DNA of 64,000 nt from Abelmoschus esculentus (taxonomy: Eukaryota; Streptophyta; Magnoliopsida; Malvales; Malvaceae), in assembly GCA_035048815.1 (NCBI GenBank), contig JAUCBN010000046.1, positions 13,060,999 through 13,124,998 on the forward strand, in the 5' to 3' direction. The translations under genes and the position numbers were made by a program. Of this stretch, positions 12,969 to 24,879 are shown in pieces (the first letter of the stretch is position 1; every line of letters starts with the position of its first letter). A model generated the notes under the pieces. That model made no database searches. It was not told the origin of the DNA and saw nothing but the letters and a program-made list of their open reading frames with translations.

Positions 12969-13430
12969 TAGGGGTGGACATTTTATCCGACTCGTTCGGG
13001 TTTTGATTCAACTCGGCATAATCGGGTCAAATTTTTTATGAAAAATCAGGTTCGGGATGGGTGTTTTTTTAAAGTGACGTCGGATCGGGTTCGGATTTAT
13101 GGTGTAAAATACTCGACCCGACCTGTGACTAAATATGTAATTTTTCTATAATTTTTTAGGGATATTTATAATAATAATCCTTTATCTATATATTTTTTAT
13201 AATTAGATCCTTAAAATTCATTTTTAATTTATAATTTAATCCTTAAAATTATTTTTTTAAAATTAAATCCCCTAAAATTATTTTTTATAATTTAATCCCT
13301 AAAAAAATTTATAGGTCAAGTCATATTTTTGAAGAAAATTTTTGGGTCAGAATTGATTTAGGATATTTGTGTTCTAGTCGGATTTTGGATGAACGAAAAT
13401 TCAACTCGATTCGACTCGTATCCATCTCTA
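12969..13430. mobile_element. hAT-like non-autonomous element
   Basis: TAGGGGTGGA at the left faces TCCATCTCTA at the right. Flanks GTCCAAAT (12961-12968) and ATCCAAAT (13431-13438) match at 7 of 8 bases, the 8 bp duplication of hAT elements. The interior has repeated ATTTAATCCTTAAAATT-like units. The element at 33923 has the same units in reverse orientation. Confidence 0.8.
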
Positions 13431-13669
13431 ATCCAAATTAATGAAGAGTAAACCCCTGAAAAGAAAACAAACAATGTTTAATCCCCAAGTTTAAGTGATG
13501 CTAATTGTGTAATGTGGGGTGAATGTTTTCAAATTTACCACCATTAGGGATTTATATACTTGAAAACTATCACTACCTCTTTGAGTGTTGGATACATATT
13601 AATTTTAAAAAAATGATTTTTTTTCTTCAATGATTAATTATTTGATTGAATGATTTTTCTGGGTAACCT

Positions 13670-14125
13670 GCAATAGAGTGACTTAATTATGGATAGGTTA
13701 ACATTTGGGTCACTTGATTATTAAAAGTTATGTTTAGGTCACTTAATTATGTGTAGGGTTACATTTAGGTCACTCAATTAATAAATGTTATATTTAGATC
13801 ACTCAATTATAAGTAAGGTTACAGTAATGTAACATGTTGGTCACTCTTCATATTTGAAAAAAATTATCAATTTGTGTATTAGATTAATTAATAATTCAAA
13901 TGAAGTATTCTAATGTTAACAAGGGTATACAAGTGATTTAGAAGAAAAACGACCAAATTAATATACTTTTTCAAATATGAAGGGTGACCCAAATGTAATC
14001 TTACTTATAGTTGAGTGATCCAAATGTAATCTTTAATAATTAGGTGATCCAAATGTAATCTTACCCATAAATAAGTGACCCAAATATAACTTTTAATAAT
14101 TATATGACCCAAATGTGATTTTGAA
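13670..14125. mobile_element. Foldback element with tandem subrepeats, copy 1
   Basis: The left arm repeats a roughly 33 bp unit (GGTCACTTAATTAT..GGTTACATTT) several times. The right arm carries the reverse complement (GTGACCCAAATGTAATCTTA), so the two arms pair. The core contains TTCATATTTGAAAAAAATTA and its complement. A second copy is at 60270-60745. No clear target duplication. Superfamily unknown. Confidence 0.75.
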
Positions 14126-15229
14126 AGGAGAAAAAATGAAAGAGATTCTTTTTTTATTCCCCATCCATTTTTATTGAGGAAGAAAAATGATGATAAAGAC
14201 CCCAACTAAACATCATTTTCTCAAACACTTAAATATCAAGTTTCCTTCTTGTGTGGATGTAATTTTGAAGTTTAAAATTAGAGATTTTAATAATAAAAAT
14301 GGAATAGGAAAGATGGAAAGATTTTCAAGTATCATGGTAAAAATGGAAAGATAAAAAATTAGTTAAGTAAATGAATAGGAATTAAAGTAAAAAAGTAATT
14401 ATAAATTTTAATAATAAAAATATTTTACTTCTATTATTAAAATTGACGATTCGTAATAGATTATATAGATAAACAATTCAAAAGGGGATCATACTCTACG
14501 AGACCACTGACCAGTGAAAATATAAATAAAAAAATAAATATTGTGAAAGTATTGTACGAACATCAAAAGCCTGTAATAATATTTGTTAAAATGTGTAGTA
14601 AGACAGAGACATATCACAAAGATAAAAAATATATATATGATATAAAAACAAAAATATATAACATAATATTTGAAGAAAAAATAAAACAAATAAAATATTT
14701 GACCATTTATTGCTTCTGAATAAATAAAACTATAATATATATTTTTAAAAATATATTTTATAATTAAGTTTAATCATGAGTTACAATTAAGAGGAAATTA
14801 TGTTTACAAAATTTAAATATTGACCATTTGTTGTGCCAAGGCAATAAGAGACTCAACCACTACTCCTCATGTTGTTAGCAAGTCCAATCATGATATTAGT
14901 ATATATAATGTATTGTTTATGTGTGACTAAATGATATTGCGAGTTAAGTTATCGATCGTCGATATTTTTTTTTAATTTTTTAATTTAATATTTTGTTTTT
15001 ACGATACGATTTTTTTCTTTTAATAAAATTATTGTAATTATATTTTAAAAAAATATAAATTAATTTTAAAATACACAGGATTTATTATATCTAATGTAAA
15101 TAAAAATAGTATAAATTAATTCGACCGTCAAATAATACAAACATAAAACAATACATGCATAGAAAAGGAAAAAAAATCCAAAGATAAATTTATTTAAAGA
15201 TTCTCATAAAGAAGAGTATCCCACATGGC

Positions 15230-15857
15230 TTAGAGGGCCAAAAGCACCATCAACATGGTGCCAAATCCCACGGTGAGGCAAGTCTTCAAACTGACTCCGT
15301 TAGATGATGCCGGAGGCGGTGGTGGAGATCTTCCGGGTGATTCAGACGACGGAACATTAGGGGATGATCCGGGAGGTGTTCCGGCGGATGCCTTGACGTC
15401 GACTTCAATCTTCATTCCTTGTTGACAATGTCCGGCCGTCCCACAGATGAAGTATCGGTTCCCCGGTGCAGACAAAGCTATGACCGTGTTGCCACCGGTA
15501 TGAGTAGTGATCGGATTACCCGTCGAGCACGAGTCGTAGTTCGCCTTCGTCACTTCGACCACGTCATGGTTCAAGGTGTACAGGAAAACTGCAAGTTATA
15601 GAACATGTACGTTCGATTTAAAACTCGTTATTAATAATAAGAATTTAAATTACGGTTACGATCAGTAACGGACTAATACGACACTTACTCAAATTATCGC
15701 CTACCGAAAAACTCTGGGATCCGACCCAGGTTTGGAGGTCCGTGCCGGTGTCCCAGCTTCCATTTGGAGCTCCAACAGTATGATCTGCTGCCATAGCTAA
15801 CTGGAAAACAACTGCTGTGGCTGCTAAACATACTAGTAATGCTCTCTGCACTGCCAT
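15230..15857 (-). CDS. Uclacyanin-type phytocyanin (GPI-anchored blue copper protein)
   Basis: Complement of exons 15689-15857 and 15230-15588, giving 175 residues. The order is: signal peptide of about 28 residues ending AMA, a plastocyanin-like domain, a Pro/Ser-rich spacer (PPPPPASSN) and a hydrophobic tail that fits GPI attachment. Copper ligands are visible: His in NHDVVEV, Cys in YFICGTAG, His in AGHC and Met in QQGMKI. A Met rather than Gln axial ligand is the uclacyanin pattern. Cys in YDSC and in GHC should form the domain disulfide. The single intron at this place is typical of the family. ATG 15857 is the first in-frame ATG; the codon further upstream is TTG and is not used. The protein is expected at the cell surface as an electron carrier. 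The exact substrate is unknown for the family. Confidence 0.93.
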
Positions 15858-15956
15858 TTTCCTAGCTACCAAAGATGGTAATTATCGAAATATCGAATAA
15901 ATTCGATTCGGATTTAGAAGAACAGATTGATCGGATTCGGGTTGTGTTATGAACCG

Positions 15957-15966
15957 GTTTATATAG
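15957..15966 (-). promoter_or_regulatory. TATA box of the phytocyanin gene
   Basis: CTATATAAAC on the minus strand, 100 bp upstream of the start codon, the expected spacing for a short 5' UTR. Confidence 0.6.
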
Positions 15967-16230
15967 AGGAAGATGGTTGAAGACTATGGAAAGTGCATTT
16001 TCTTAAGTCGGATGATAAGCATTAGTTTAATAATTTACCTGCCGGAGTTGATTTATTTAGTATATGAACACCAGCAGATGCCATCTTGGTTTTTCAAGGA
16101 TATACCAAATTGTTTTTTTTTTTTTACTATTATTCTTTTAATATAAAATTAACACTACATCCTCTTATCTTCTTCTTCTTAACCATATTCTTTTTGACTT
16201 CGAGGATGAAGAATATTTACGTATATTAAC

Positions 16231-16400
16231 ACGAGCTTTTTAGTCTAAACGGTTAACGGAACGGTTGTTATTCTTAGAGGTTTAGGGTTCGAGTATCAGT
16301 AATTACAGCAAAATGATTGAGCGATCAATGTCAGATGGTTAAGATTATCTTCTAGAACAGATACTGTTGTAATCATTATTAACTAAATCAACAAAAAAAA
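16231..16400 (+). mobile_element. tRNA-derived SINE, copy 2
   Basis: A-box-like region at about 16241-16260, B-box-like GGGTTCGAGTATC near 16286, the common body (TCTAGAACAGATACTG), and a final ACTAAATCAACAAAAAAAA tail. Same family as six other copies. Confidence 0.8.
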
Positions 16401-17676
16401 TATATATATAAATTGATTGAATATATAAATACGTTAGGTTAAATGTGTTATTATATAATTTTTATATTTGCCATGTCACTCACTAAATGGTCGTTAATAA
16501 CTCGATAATCGTTTTAGAATAAAAACTAAAATTTAATGTCCATTAATTAACTTTTGAAAGATCGGTAACTATTTTGTGTTCTTTGAGATAGTTTAGTAAT
16601 AATTTATGAGGTTTATCAAAAATTATATTATTTGAGAAAACTACGTATTTAGTACCTAATTATACCCATATTACAGTTTTGACACTCTAACTATTATTTT
16701 TGAAAAAAATGATATCTAACGATACGTTTTTACTCTGTTTTGGTACCTCGACCTTTGAAAAATAACGAAAATAATAATGTGGCTTGGGTTAATAACATTT
16801 TTTTGTCAAAAAACTTATATAATTTATCAATTTAGTCTTAAATTATTTCGATCGAAATATTATTTTAACTTTTTAATTAAAATTATAATTTTTTTTTATT
16901 TTTTTTAGTAAATGTAATTTGTAATTTTACCCGTAAAATTAAGATAATATTTTAATTGATGAATTTTGGACTAAATTAATCATATATATAAGTCTTTTGG
17001 ACTAGAATTATAATTATACCAAATTACATCATCATCTTCATTATTTTTTAACGATAATGTATCAAAATAAAAAAAAATCATAATATTAAGTATATTTTAT
17101 AAAAATAATAGTTGAAATACCAAAAGAAAATATTAAATATATAATTTTTCTTTTATTTTTTATTTTACCATCCATGACCTGGCTTTATCTCTGTATTATT
17201 TCCCCACTAGATGAATCTTAAAATTAATATCAAAATATTTAAATTCACATGCAATATATACGCTTATACGACGTACAGTATAAACTCAAAAGGTCAAACT
17301 GAATTGATAATCATTTTTTTCAATTATTTTATATATGTGGACAGCAACTGGTGATTGAATTCCATGTAATAATAAACAAAATACAAATTTAATATTTATG
17401 AGAAAAGTAATTACAATAATTTGTCAATTATTTGATGTCTTTTTATTTGCCAAGTCAAATATATCAATCGGGTTTTAATTTATTAATTAAAATGGTTAGT
17501 TGAAATGATTTTTTTTATAATATAGTTGAAATAATATTTAATTAATATTAATATTCGAAAATCATTTTTTAAAGTAGAAAATGTGAGTTTAAAATTTAAA
17601 GATGTATTTTTAAAAAGGTTAGGCTCATTCTCTAAATATATATCATAATTATTTTACTCAGTACTTGTAACACAAT
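16401..17676. other. AT-rich intergenic DNA
   Basis: No gene seen. The sequence is long AT-rich tracts. I could not place it in a repeat family. Confidence 0.4.
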
Positions 17677-17686
17677 AAGATTTACG

Positions 17687-17856
17687 GGTACGAACCATCT
17701 AACATCGATGGTTAAGGGAACGGTTGTTATTCCTAGAGGTCAAGAGTTCGAGCACCAGTAATGTCAGCACAGTGTTTGAGCAATCAATCTCTAAAAGTTG
17801 AGAGTATACTCTAGAACAGATACTACCGTAAAACTATAGTTGATTCAAAAAAAAAA
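17687..17856 (+). mobile_element. tRNA-derived SINE, copy 3, with target duplication
   Basis: This is the best-preserved insertion of the family. The flanks repeat AAGATTTACG exactly (17677-17686 and 17857-17866), and the element ends in an A run. The 5' head (ATCGATGGTTAAGGGAACGG, then AGAGTTCGAGCACC) corresponds to A and B boxes of a tRNA-type pol III promoter. Long duplications plus a poly(A) tail are the mark of LINE-driven retrotransposition. Confidence 0.9.
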
Positions 17857-18544
17857 AAGATTTACGATAAAATATGCATTTGGTACCTTAACTAGGATCA
17901 TTTTTTCAAGTTGGTACCTAATGAATTTTTTCTCTTAAATTGGTACTTAAATTAGGTAAATTCTCTCAAGTTAGTACTTAAAGAATTTTTACTCTTGGTA
18001 CTCGAACTAGACACATTCTTCCAAATTAGTACCAAAACTTATACATTATATTAATTTAGTCCTAATTTGGAACAAATCAATAAATTCTAACACTTTATAT
18101 GTATAAATTCTATCAAAATATTTTTTTATCCTCCTCAATTGTTTGTACTTCTCTCATTAATATTATATTACTTTTCTAGTATAATAAAAGTTTAACAATA
18201 ACTTGTTTTATCATAAAATATAATTGTTCAGCTATTTTTTTAAGCCTATATATTCACTTGATTTGACAATATCATATTATTTTACTAAATTAATGTATTT
18301 TAAAATATCAAAGATTGAATTTATTGAGATAGAATTGATAAAATGTATAAGTTTTTAGGTCTGAATTATTAATAAAAGTATCAAAATCGAGAATAAAATT
18401 AAAGCTCGGGTATCAATTTAAGAGCAAATATTCTTAGGTATCAATTTGAAGAAAAAAATGTCTAATTCAAGTACCAACTTGAAAACAAATTTTTTTTGGA
18501 TACCAACTTGAAAGAATATACCTAATTCAGGTACCATATTTAGA

Positions 18545-18712
18545 TTTAGTTAATAGTGATTACAGTAGTATCTGTTCTAGAAGATAATCTCAACCATTTG
18601 ACATTGATCGCTCAATCACTTTGTTGCAATTACTGGTGCTCGAACTCGTGACCTCAAGAAACAACAACCGTTCCATTAACCACTTGAATTAAAAGGCTCG
18701 TACACATTCTAA
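18545..18712 (-). mobile_element. tRNA-derived SINE, copy 4
   Basis: Minus-strand copy. CTGGTGCTCGAACTCGTGAC is the reverse of the B-box region, and TATCTGTTCTAGAAGATAAT is the common body. The A-rich tail is degraded. Confidence 0.78.
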
Positions 18713-21372
18713 AATTATTGTTTCTAAAAAGAATGATATAAAGAATCATTAAAGATAAATTCATAGTTGTGGAAAATGTCTCATTTGTATACTCTCTAAG
18801 GTTTTGGTTGACATTAGCATATAAGACATTGTGATAAAGTCATAAGGAAGATACAAAAACTAATATCAAAGGTTCCTTTTCTTCTCTTCTAATTCCACAA
18901 GTAATCTTTAAAAATTATTTTATTAAAATATAATAAATAATTATTATATTTATTTCCCTTTGAAATTTTCTTCTATGTGTATATATATTGACCTTTAAAG
19001 TTTTAAATCTTGAACAAGTCTTTATAATTTGTTGGAATGTAGCTTTATATAATAGAATAACATCTATGAGACTTTCAAACAAACAATATATTATATATTA
19101 GCCAAGGGCAAGGGAGAGGAATATATAAGGGGGAGGTGAATTTTCTTAGATGAAGTCAATTGATTTTTGATTAATAAACTTCCTCTCTAAATTATATATA
19201 TATTAATTTTTTCTTTAAATTATTTTTGGACATGTTTTGTCCCATAAATTATTTTTATCGATTACCTTTTAAATTATATCAAATTACCTTTTAAATTATA
19301 TCAATTTTATCGAGTTGCTCCATAAATAGGTATAATTTTAGTATAATTTCGTAAAATTTAGGGATACAATGAACCAAAAATATTAGGAAACAAATTGAAA
19401 AAATAAGTATAGGTTAGATGGAAAGGGAAGAAATCGGTTGCCTCTTTCTCATGTCTCTGTTTTAAATTAGAGGGTTTAGGGTTTAAGGTTAGGGATTGTG
19501 ATTAGGGTTTAAGAAATTAAGGGTAAGATGAATTTTTAGGGTTTAAGATATAGAAAATAAGGGTTAGGGTTTAAAATTCAATTTTTTAAAAAATTTTCAA
19601 AAAAGACATAGAAAGATACATGATAAAGAGACAGAGAATTTTTCCTCTATTAAAATAGGTTAAAGTCACTATACAAATAAAGAAAATAGATAGGTTGACA
19701 TAGTTGTTAAATAAAACTAGTATATATATATATATATATAATCTATTAATTTGGTCTAAATTTTAATTTAATAAAATAAAATAATTATTCAACTAGATAA
19801 TGACCAACTAGGGTAAGTGACATGTATTTTAATAAGGTTTTTAATTATTATTATTATTATTATTATTATTATTTAATAGTTTTAAAATAATTGTAATGTA
19901 ATATTTGTTTATTTCTTTTCTTAATCATTTCATACATCACACGTTTTATATATTTCAAGTTCTCTTATATTTTATATATTTTTTGTATTTTTTATTGAAA
20001 ATCTAATTTTATATTCTTAAATTCTTGTAATTTTATATCCTTATATTTCTAATATACTTTCTCGATAGTTTACATCCTTTTATATAAAATTCTAAATCTG
20101 TACCTGGTGTGAGAAGAAATCTATAAAGAATTGAAAGAATAAAATTTGAGCAGTTTCCCTCGTTTATATTTTTCGTATATTATTTTTCTTTATTTTAATT
20201 TAGATATATTTTTAATGAGACATATATATCGTTTAACCGTTAGCTCTTATGTTCTTAATAAAATATGATTTGCAAAGCAAAAATATATATGTGACCCAAA
20301 AGCCCCCATTTGATAATTTTGGGATTATCCGAGATTGAAACTAGAATTAATATTGATTGAAGATTTAAATATAAAATTTATACATTATTTAATAGTATAA
20401 AAATAGATTTGTTCATACATATTATTAATTCTTTGGTAATATATTTACTTTATAGATAAAGTGATTAAATTTGTATTTTCTAAGATGAATAATATTTATT
20501 TTTCATTTAACTTTTAAAAAATTATAAATGTTCATTAAACTTTTTATTTTATAAAATGGTCACTAATTTTTTTATTAAATTAACATAAAATAAAAGTTTA
20601 GTGACTAAAAAATTATTTTAGCATAATTTAGTGACCTATTATGTAATTTAACCAAAATTTATAATAAATTTTGGTTAATTCGGTTAATTCGGCTAATTAA
20701 TTGAAATAATTCTGATTCGGTAATTCGGTTAAAGGTAATTCGGTTCGGTTAACGGTTAAGATTTTAAAATTTTTGATAAATTTGATTCGGTTACCGATCG
20801 AATTAACCGAATGCACACCCCTACATCTACCATCCCTAAGACATACTTGCGCTAGGTCAGTGACGGATGTATGTATATTGCTCCTCCCCTAGAAGAATTT
20901 TTATCTTTATTTTCTTATTTAAATTTTTTTTAAAATTTGGTTTATTTATAAATTTACGTTCTTATTTTTAATTATTTATATTTTACCCGTTTAACTCCAA
21001 ATCTTAGCTCCTTCCTTGCACTAAATGAATTGTATACAATCTCATTAACATATTTTCTCTAAGAACTCAGATAAGATAAGGCCATATGTATCATTGTGTT
21101 ATTGTTGTTTGACCGAGCATAACTTAAAAGATCAAAATCATTATTTTTGTTCACAAATTAATAGATTGATACAAAATTTACCAAGTATCAAGTCCATAAC
21201 TTTTAATTATATGTCATATTCTCACGTGATCATATATCGGATAAGTCTATAATTTAATTTTAAATATTTATAATATTTTAAGTCGAATATTGACTTCTAA
21301 AATTAGAGATTCTTATTTGTATCAACTTAAGTAGTTGAATGATGGTTTAAATTATGATAATGCTTATTTATA
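18713..21372. other. Intergenic region with microsatellites and repeat relics
   Basis: No gene seen. It includes degenerate TTTAGGG-like repeats at 19465-19580, a (TA)n run at about 19720-19741 and an (ATT)n run at about 19843-19873. 20640-20823 is the right part of a DNA element rich in GGTTAATTCGG motifs ending CACCCCTA, whose left end is missing. About 20855-21020 has a GTGACGGATG start and resembles the GGGACGGAG relics. Confidence 0.5.
19843..19873. repeat. (ATT)n microsatellite
   Basis: About ten uninterrupted ATT units. A dinucleotide (TA)n tract lies about 100 bp to the left. Confidence 0.9.
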
Positions 21373-21607
21373 TTTCTTCCGTCCCATTTTATTTGTTCAG
21401 TATTGATTTTTTTTTTGTCATTTTTTTAAAATTTTGACTCATTATAACTTTAAATTTATTATTGATAAAAATATTAAAAAATATATTTTAGAAATCTTTA
21501 ATCAAATAGTTTAAATATATATTTTATAAAATTTAATAAATTAAAATATTTAAAATAACTATCATCAAAATTTTAAAATTTTGACTTCTTAAATGGGACA
21601 GAGGGAA
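21373..21607. mobile_element. Stowaway-like (Tc1/mariner) MITE
   Basis: Ends TTTCTTCCGTCCCATTT and AAATGGGACAGAGGGAA are inverted repeats of the CTCCCTCYGTCCCA type, and TA is present on both sides. 235 bp. The core ATAACTTTAAATTTATTATT recurs in a worn copy at about 25060-25270. Confidence 0.85.
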
Positions 21608-21845
21608 TAAATGTTTTCAAATTATCTTGGTAAATATTGGTTTAAATATGTGATTTGGACCCAAATGTGACACCAGGGGTGGAGTTCTCTTGGGGTTTAG
21701 TGGGCTTGGGCCCTGTTATAAATCATAAGTTTTGGATTAATCAAAATCCAGTCCCTATAAAAATAAATATTTAAATCAAAAGTATAAGAGTTAATTAAAT
21801 AATTAATAAAATAGAGATTTAACTGAAGGAGGATGGATTCGTAAC

Positions 21846-22161
21846 CAGGGACGGAGCTAGGATTTAGTGTTGAGAGGGACAATAGCCTATTAAACATTTA
21901 AATTTAAAAATTGAGAGAGACAAAAACATTTATTTAATTTACACTTAAAATAAAAGGACTACAAATATAATTATGCCAAAAAATTGAGAGGGGTCCATCT
22001 TAATTTTTTTGTTCTAATAATAATTCAGGTTCTATAAAGTTAAGTATTAGACAAATTAGTTCTTATCTTTCAAATTTTGATTTTAAATAGTTAATAAATC
22101 TTTTATATTTTTAAATATAATATTTTAATCTTACTTGTTGTTCGATCCTAACTTTGTCCTT
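21846..22161. mobile_element. MITE-like element with GGGACGGAGCTAGGAT ends
   Basis: The left end CAGGGACGGAGCTAGGAT faces ATCCTAACTTTGTCCTTA, an imperfect inverted repeat. Related ends occur near 3001 and 20855. Target duplication not resolved, so the superfamily is open. Confidence 0.55.
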
Positions 22162-22287
22162 ATATGACACTATAAGTCTTATAGTTAATTATATAAAAAC
22201 TTTTATTTTAATTTCTGATTGTTTCTCGTAAAGAATATTAATCCTACGATTATCATTAAATTTTCGAGTCGAGTTGCGAAAATGAGT

Positions 22288-22473
22288 CGGATCTTTTTTT
22301 TTTTGATTTAGCTATAGTAATTATAGTAGTATCTGTTCTAGAGTATACTCTCAATCATTGGACATTGATCGCTCAATCATTGTACTGACAGTACTGGTGC
22401 TCAAACCCGTGACCTCCAAAAATAACAATCGTTCCTTTAACCGATGAGGCTAGATAATTCGTGCTCCACGGTA
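22288..22473 (-). mobile_element. tRNA-derived SINE, copy 5
   Basis: Read on the minus strand it shows a good A box (TAGCCTCATCGG, consensus TRGCNNARYNGG) followed by CACGGGTTTGAGCACC as B box, the common body and an A run of about 12. It is the copy that best shows the tRNA-like head. Confidence 0.85.
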
Positions 22474-22668
22474 ACCTAAAGAAATTAAACTCCGTGTGCT
22501 CCTCTCTCACGTTGAAAATGGATTGGTTTTTGTCCATTCAATTAGGTTTTTTTGATACTCCAAAACTCTAGGAACTACACAAACTCAAGGAATGGGACAG
22601 AACACGACACCAAGAAGCTATCATGTTAGAACCAGACAAGTGGAATAGTGAACCAACTCAATAACCAA

Positions 22669-22718
22669 CACGTGGACAAAACAAGACATTAAATGCTCAA
22701 ATCAATTCTCTCCACGTG
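22669..22718. promoter_or_regulatory. Inverted pair of G-boxes upstream of the BBX gene
   Basis: CACGTG at 22669-22674 and again at 22713-22718. With their flanks they form a 9 bp inverted repeat, ACACGTGGA and TCCACGTGT. G-boxes bind bZIP (HY5) and bHLH (PIF) factors. Arabidopsis BBX30 and BBX31 are reported direct targets of HY5 through G-boxes. They lie 1.1 kb upstream of the BBX ATG; about 0.5 kb of that distance is an inserted hAT-like element. Confidence 0.6.
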
Positions 22719-23078
22719 TTATCTCCACTCTTACAATGCATCCCCTTTGTAGCTAATGTGCAACCACGACGACAAGGACAGAGCTGGACAATTCATGGAC
22801 AGAAAGAAAACTTGTTTCGTTGGGAAACTAAACAACACAATCAGAATGCTGTTGGGTAATATCTTGTAAAAATTTTAAAGTTATTTATAATTTAAATGAT
22901 TCAGTTATATTTATTATTAACAATATAAATATAAGTTGGAGTAGGGGCAGACATATTCCTAAATATTTTAAATTTTCTTATATTTTATATTTTTTTATTG
23001 ATAATTTAATTTTACTCTCTCTAAATTTTTATAATTTTATATCTCTTACATGAAATTCTGAATCCATATAAGTTAGAG

Positions 23079-23585
23079 TAGGGGTGAGCAAAATTCGACT
23101 CGACTCGAAAAAACTAAATAACTCGACTTGAGGCAAAAATACTCGACTCAAAATTTCATAGACTCAACTCGACTCGAAAAAATTTCAAATAAAGTTTGAG
23201 TTGTAAAATGAAAATTCGAATAACTCAAAATTTTTAGTAATTAAAGGATTAATTTTTTAGCTTGAGATGAATCTCTCAATTTTTTATAATATATATACAT
23301 TGATATATAAAAATATAAAGAAATATTGCTACATATGAAAAAATATATATGCATATCTTTTATGATCGGAGAAAATCGTTTAAATTGAAATCAAATCATT
23401 CTATAACATGATCAATAATCATAATTAAATATTTATAGGAACTCAAAAACTCGACTCAACTCGAATTTCTTAAACTCGACTTTAACCGAAAAACTTTCAA
23501 ATAAAGTTTAAGTTGTAAAATATGACTCGGCAACTCGAAATTTTTTGACTCGACTCGACTCAACTCGATCGAATACTCACCCCTA
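23079..23585. mobile_element. hAT-like element in the BBX promoter
   Basis: TAGGGGTGAG faces CTCACCCCTA. Flanks AGTTAGAG (23071-23078) and AGTTGGAG (23586-23593) are an 8 bp duplication with one change. The subterminal parts repeat ACTCGACTCGA and the core is AT-rich. The element at 63186 shares core and ends. Confidence 0.88.
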
Positions 23586-23828
23586 AGTTGGAGTACTATA
23601 ACATTGTTAAAAAAAAATTAACAACCACAAATTTTTAAAGTTTCACTTGCTTTTAACATCACACAAGATTAAAGAACAACCTAGGCACTTTTGTCATGTA
23701 ATGGATTCTCCCATGTGTCAAAGCCACATTGGATCATAATACATATAAATTTTCTCATTCCAACAATGCCTTATTATATGCATCCTCTCTCCATTTTTTC
23801 CACCAAACTTGTTAACCATCGTTCAAAG

Positions 23829-24212
23829 ATGTGCAAAGGTTTAGAGGTAGGGAACATGCCGGGTTCTTGTCTGAAAGAAAGTGTCTTGCCTCATGGGAAT
23901 AGGCTGGTTCCGAGGTCAGTGAACTGCGAGCTTTGCGACTCGAGGGCAACCTTGTATTGTCAAGCCGACGATGCGTACCTATGTCGGAAATGTGACAGAT
24001 GGGTTCACGAAGCTAATTTCTTGGCTCTCAGGCATGTAAGGTGTTTCCTTTGCAATACATGTCAGAATCTAACGCAGAGATATCTGGTGGGAGCTTCGCA
24101 CGAGACGGTATTACGACGGACGACGACGGTGAGTTGGTCCGAGAGAAGAGGACACTGTGACCCCGACATGGAAACAAGGAATTCAACAAAAACACCTTTT
24201 GTTTTTCTTTGA
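23829..24212 (+). CDS. B-box microProtein, BBX30/BBX31 (miP1) type
   Basis: 127 residues, no intron. A single B-box spans residues 33-79, with CELC, C44, the CRKCD cluster, H60 and the following Cys/His residues. The protein begins MCKGL, close to the MCRGL start of the Arabidopsis miP1 proteins, and ends PFVFL, the short tail through which miP1a/b recruit TOPLESS. In Arabidopsis these proteins bind CONSTANS and delay flowering, and they also act in seedling light response. The upstream in-frame ATG at 23691 would add 46 residues unlike the family and is not used. The promoter carries two G-boxes and an hAT-like insertion. Assignment to BBX30 rather than BBX31 cannot be made. Confidence 0.92.
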   Translation: MCKGLEVGNMPGSCLKESVLPHGNRLVPRSVNCELCDSRATLYCQADDAYLCRKCDRWVHEANFLALRHVRCFLCNTCQNLTQRYLVGASHETVLRRTTTVSWSERRGHCDPDMETRNSTKTPFVFL

Positions 24213-24514
24213 ATGGCTTTGTCTATGGTTAAACATAGAGGGGATCTTGTCTGGTCTGTCTCAGAAACAGTAATGGAAGTAACAATGAGTTAAAATCTAG
24301 TTACGTAATGTAAAAGTTTTTAAGTTTTACATATTTTTTAGATTATCGGGTTAATAAAATAGATGATTGAGATTAACTGATCTTTACTTTTTTTTTCAAG
24401 TTATAATCTCAGATATCCTACCGTTAATCTCATATATCAATTCAGTTATTTAACTCAAGTCACCAACCATTACTTATAGGTTTTGAGTTAGGTGAGGATG
24501 GTTTGAGATTAAAA

Positions 24515-24879
24515 AAAATAAACTATATAGATGGTCCCTTGATTATACTTCAATTATCTTTTATATTCTTTGACTATCAAATGTTACAAATTGGTCCATT
24601 GATTAACTTTTTGATACAAAATGGTCTTATGCTGTTAAAAATTTGACGGAAACTGACGTGGACGTTAACATGCTGACTTGGATAACCATGTGGCATCCCC
24701 AATCTCTATAATCCAAGTCAGCGTGTTAACGTCCACATCAGTTTCCTGTCAATATTTAATGGCCTAGGAGCACTTTGTATAAAAAAAGTTAATCAATGGA
24801 CCAATTTGTAACATTTGATAGTCAAGGAATGTAAAAGATAATTGAGGTATAGTCAAGGGACCATTTATGTAGTTTATCC
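24515..24879. mobile_element. Palindromic MITE downstream of the BBX gene
   Basis: About 365 bp that reads as one inverted repeat. TAAACTATATAGATGGTCCC on the left pairs with GGGACCATTTATGTAGTTTA on the right, and the pairing continues inwards through ACTGACGTGGACGTTAACA. Probably Mutator-like; a T/A-rich target duplication cannot be fixed because of A runs. Confidence 0.75.

Noticed and set aside
14005..14205. 66-codon minus-strand ORF
   Set aside because: It consists of the tandem units of the foldback element.
15858..15872. N-terminal extension of the phytocyanin
   Set aside because: It begins with TTG, not ATG; the ATG at 15857 gives a normal signal peptide.
23691..23828. Upstream in-frame ATG extending the BBX protein by 46 residues
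   Set aside because: The extension is unlike the family, while MCKGL at 23829 matches the known start.
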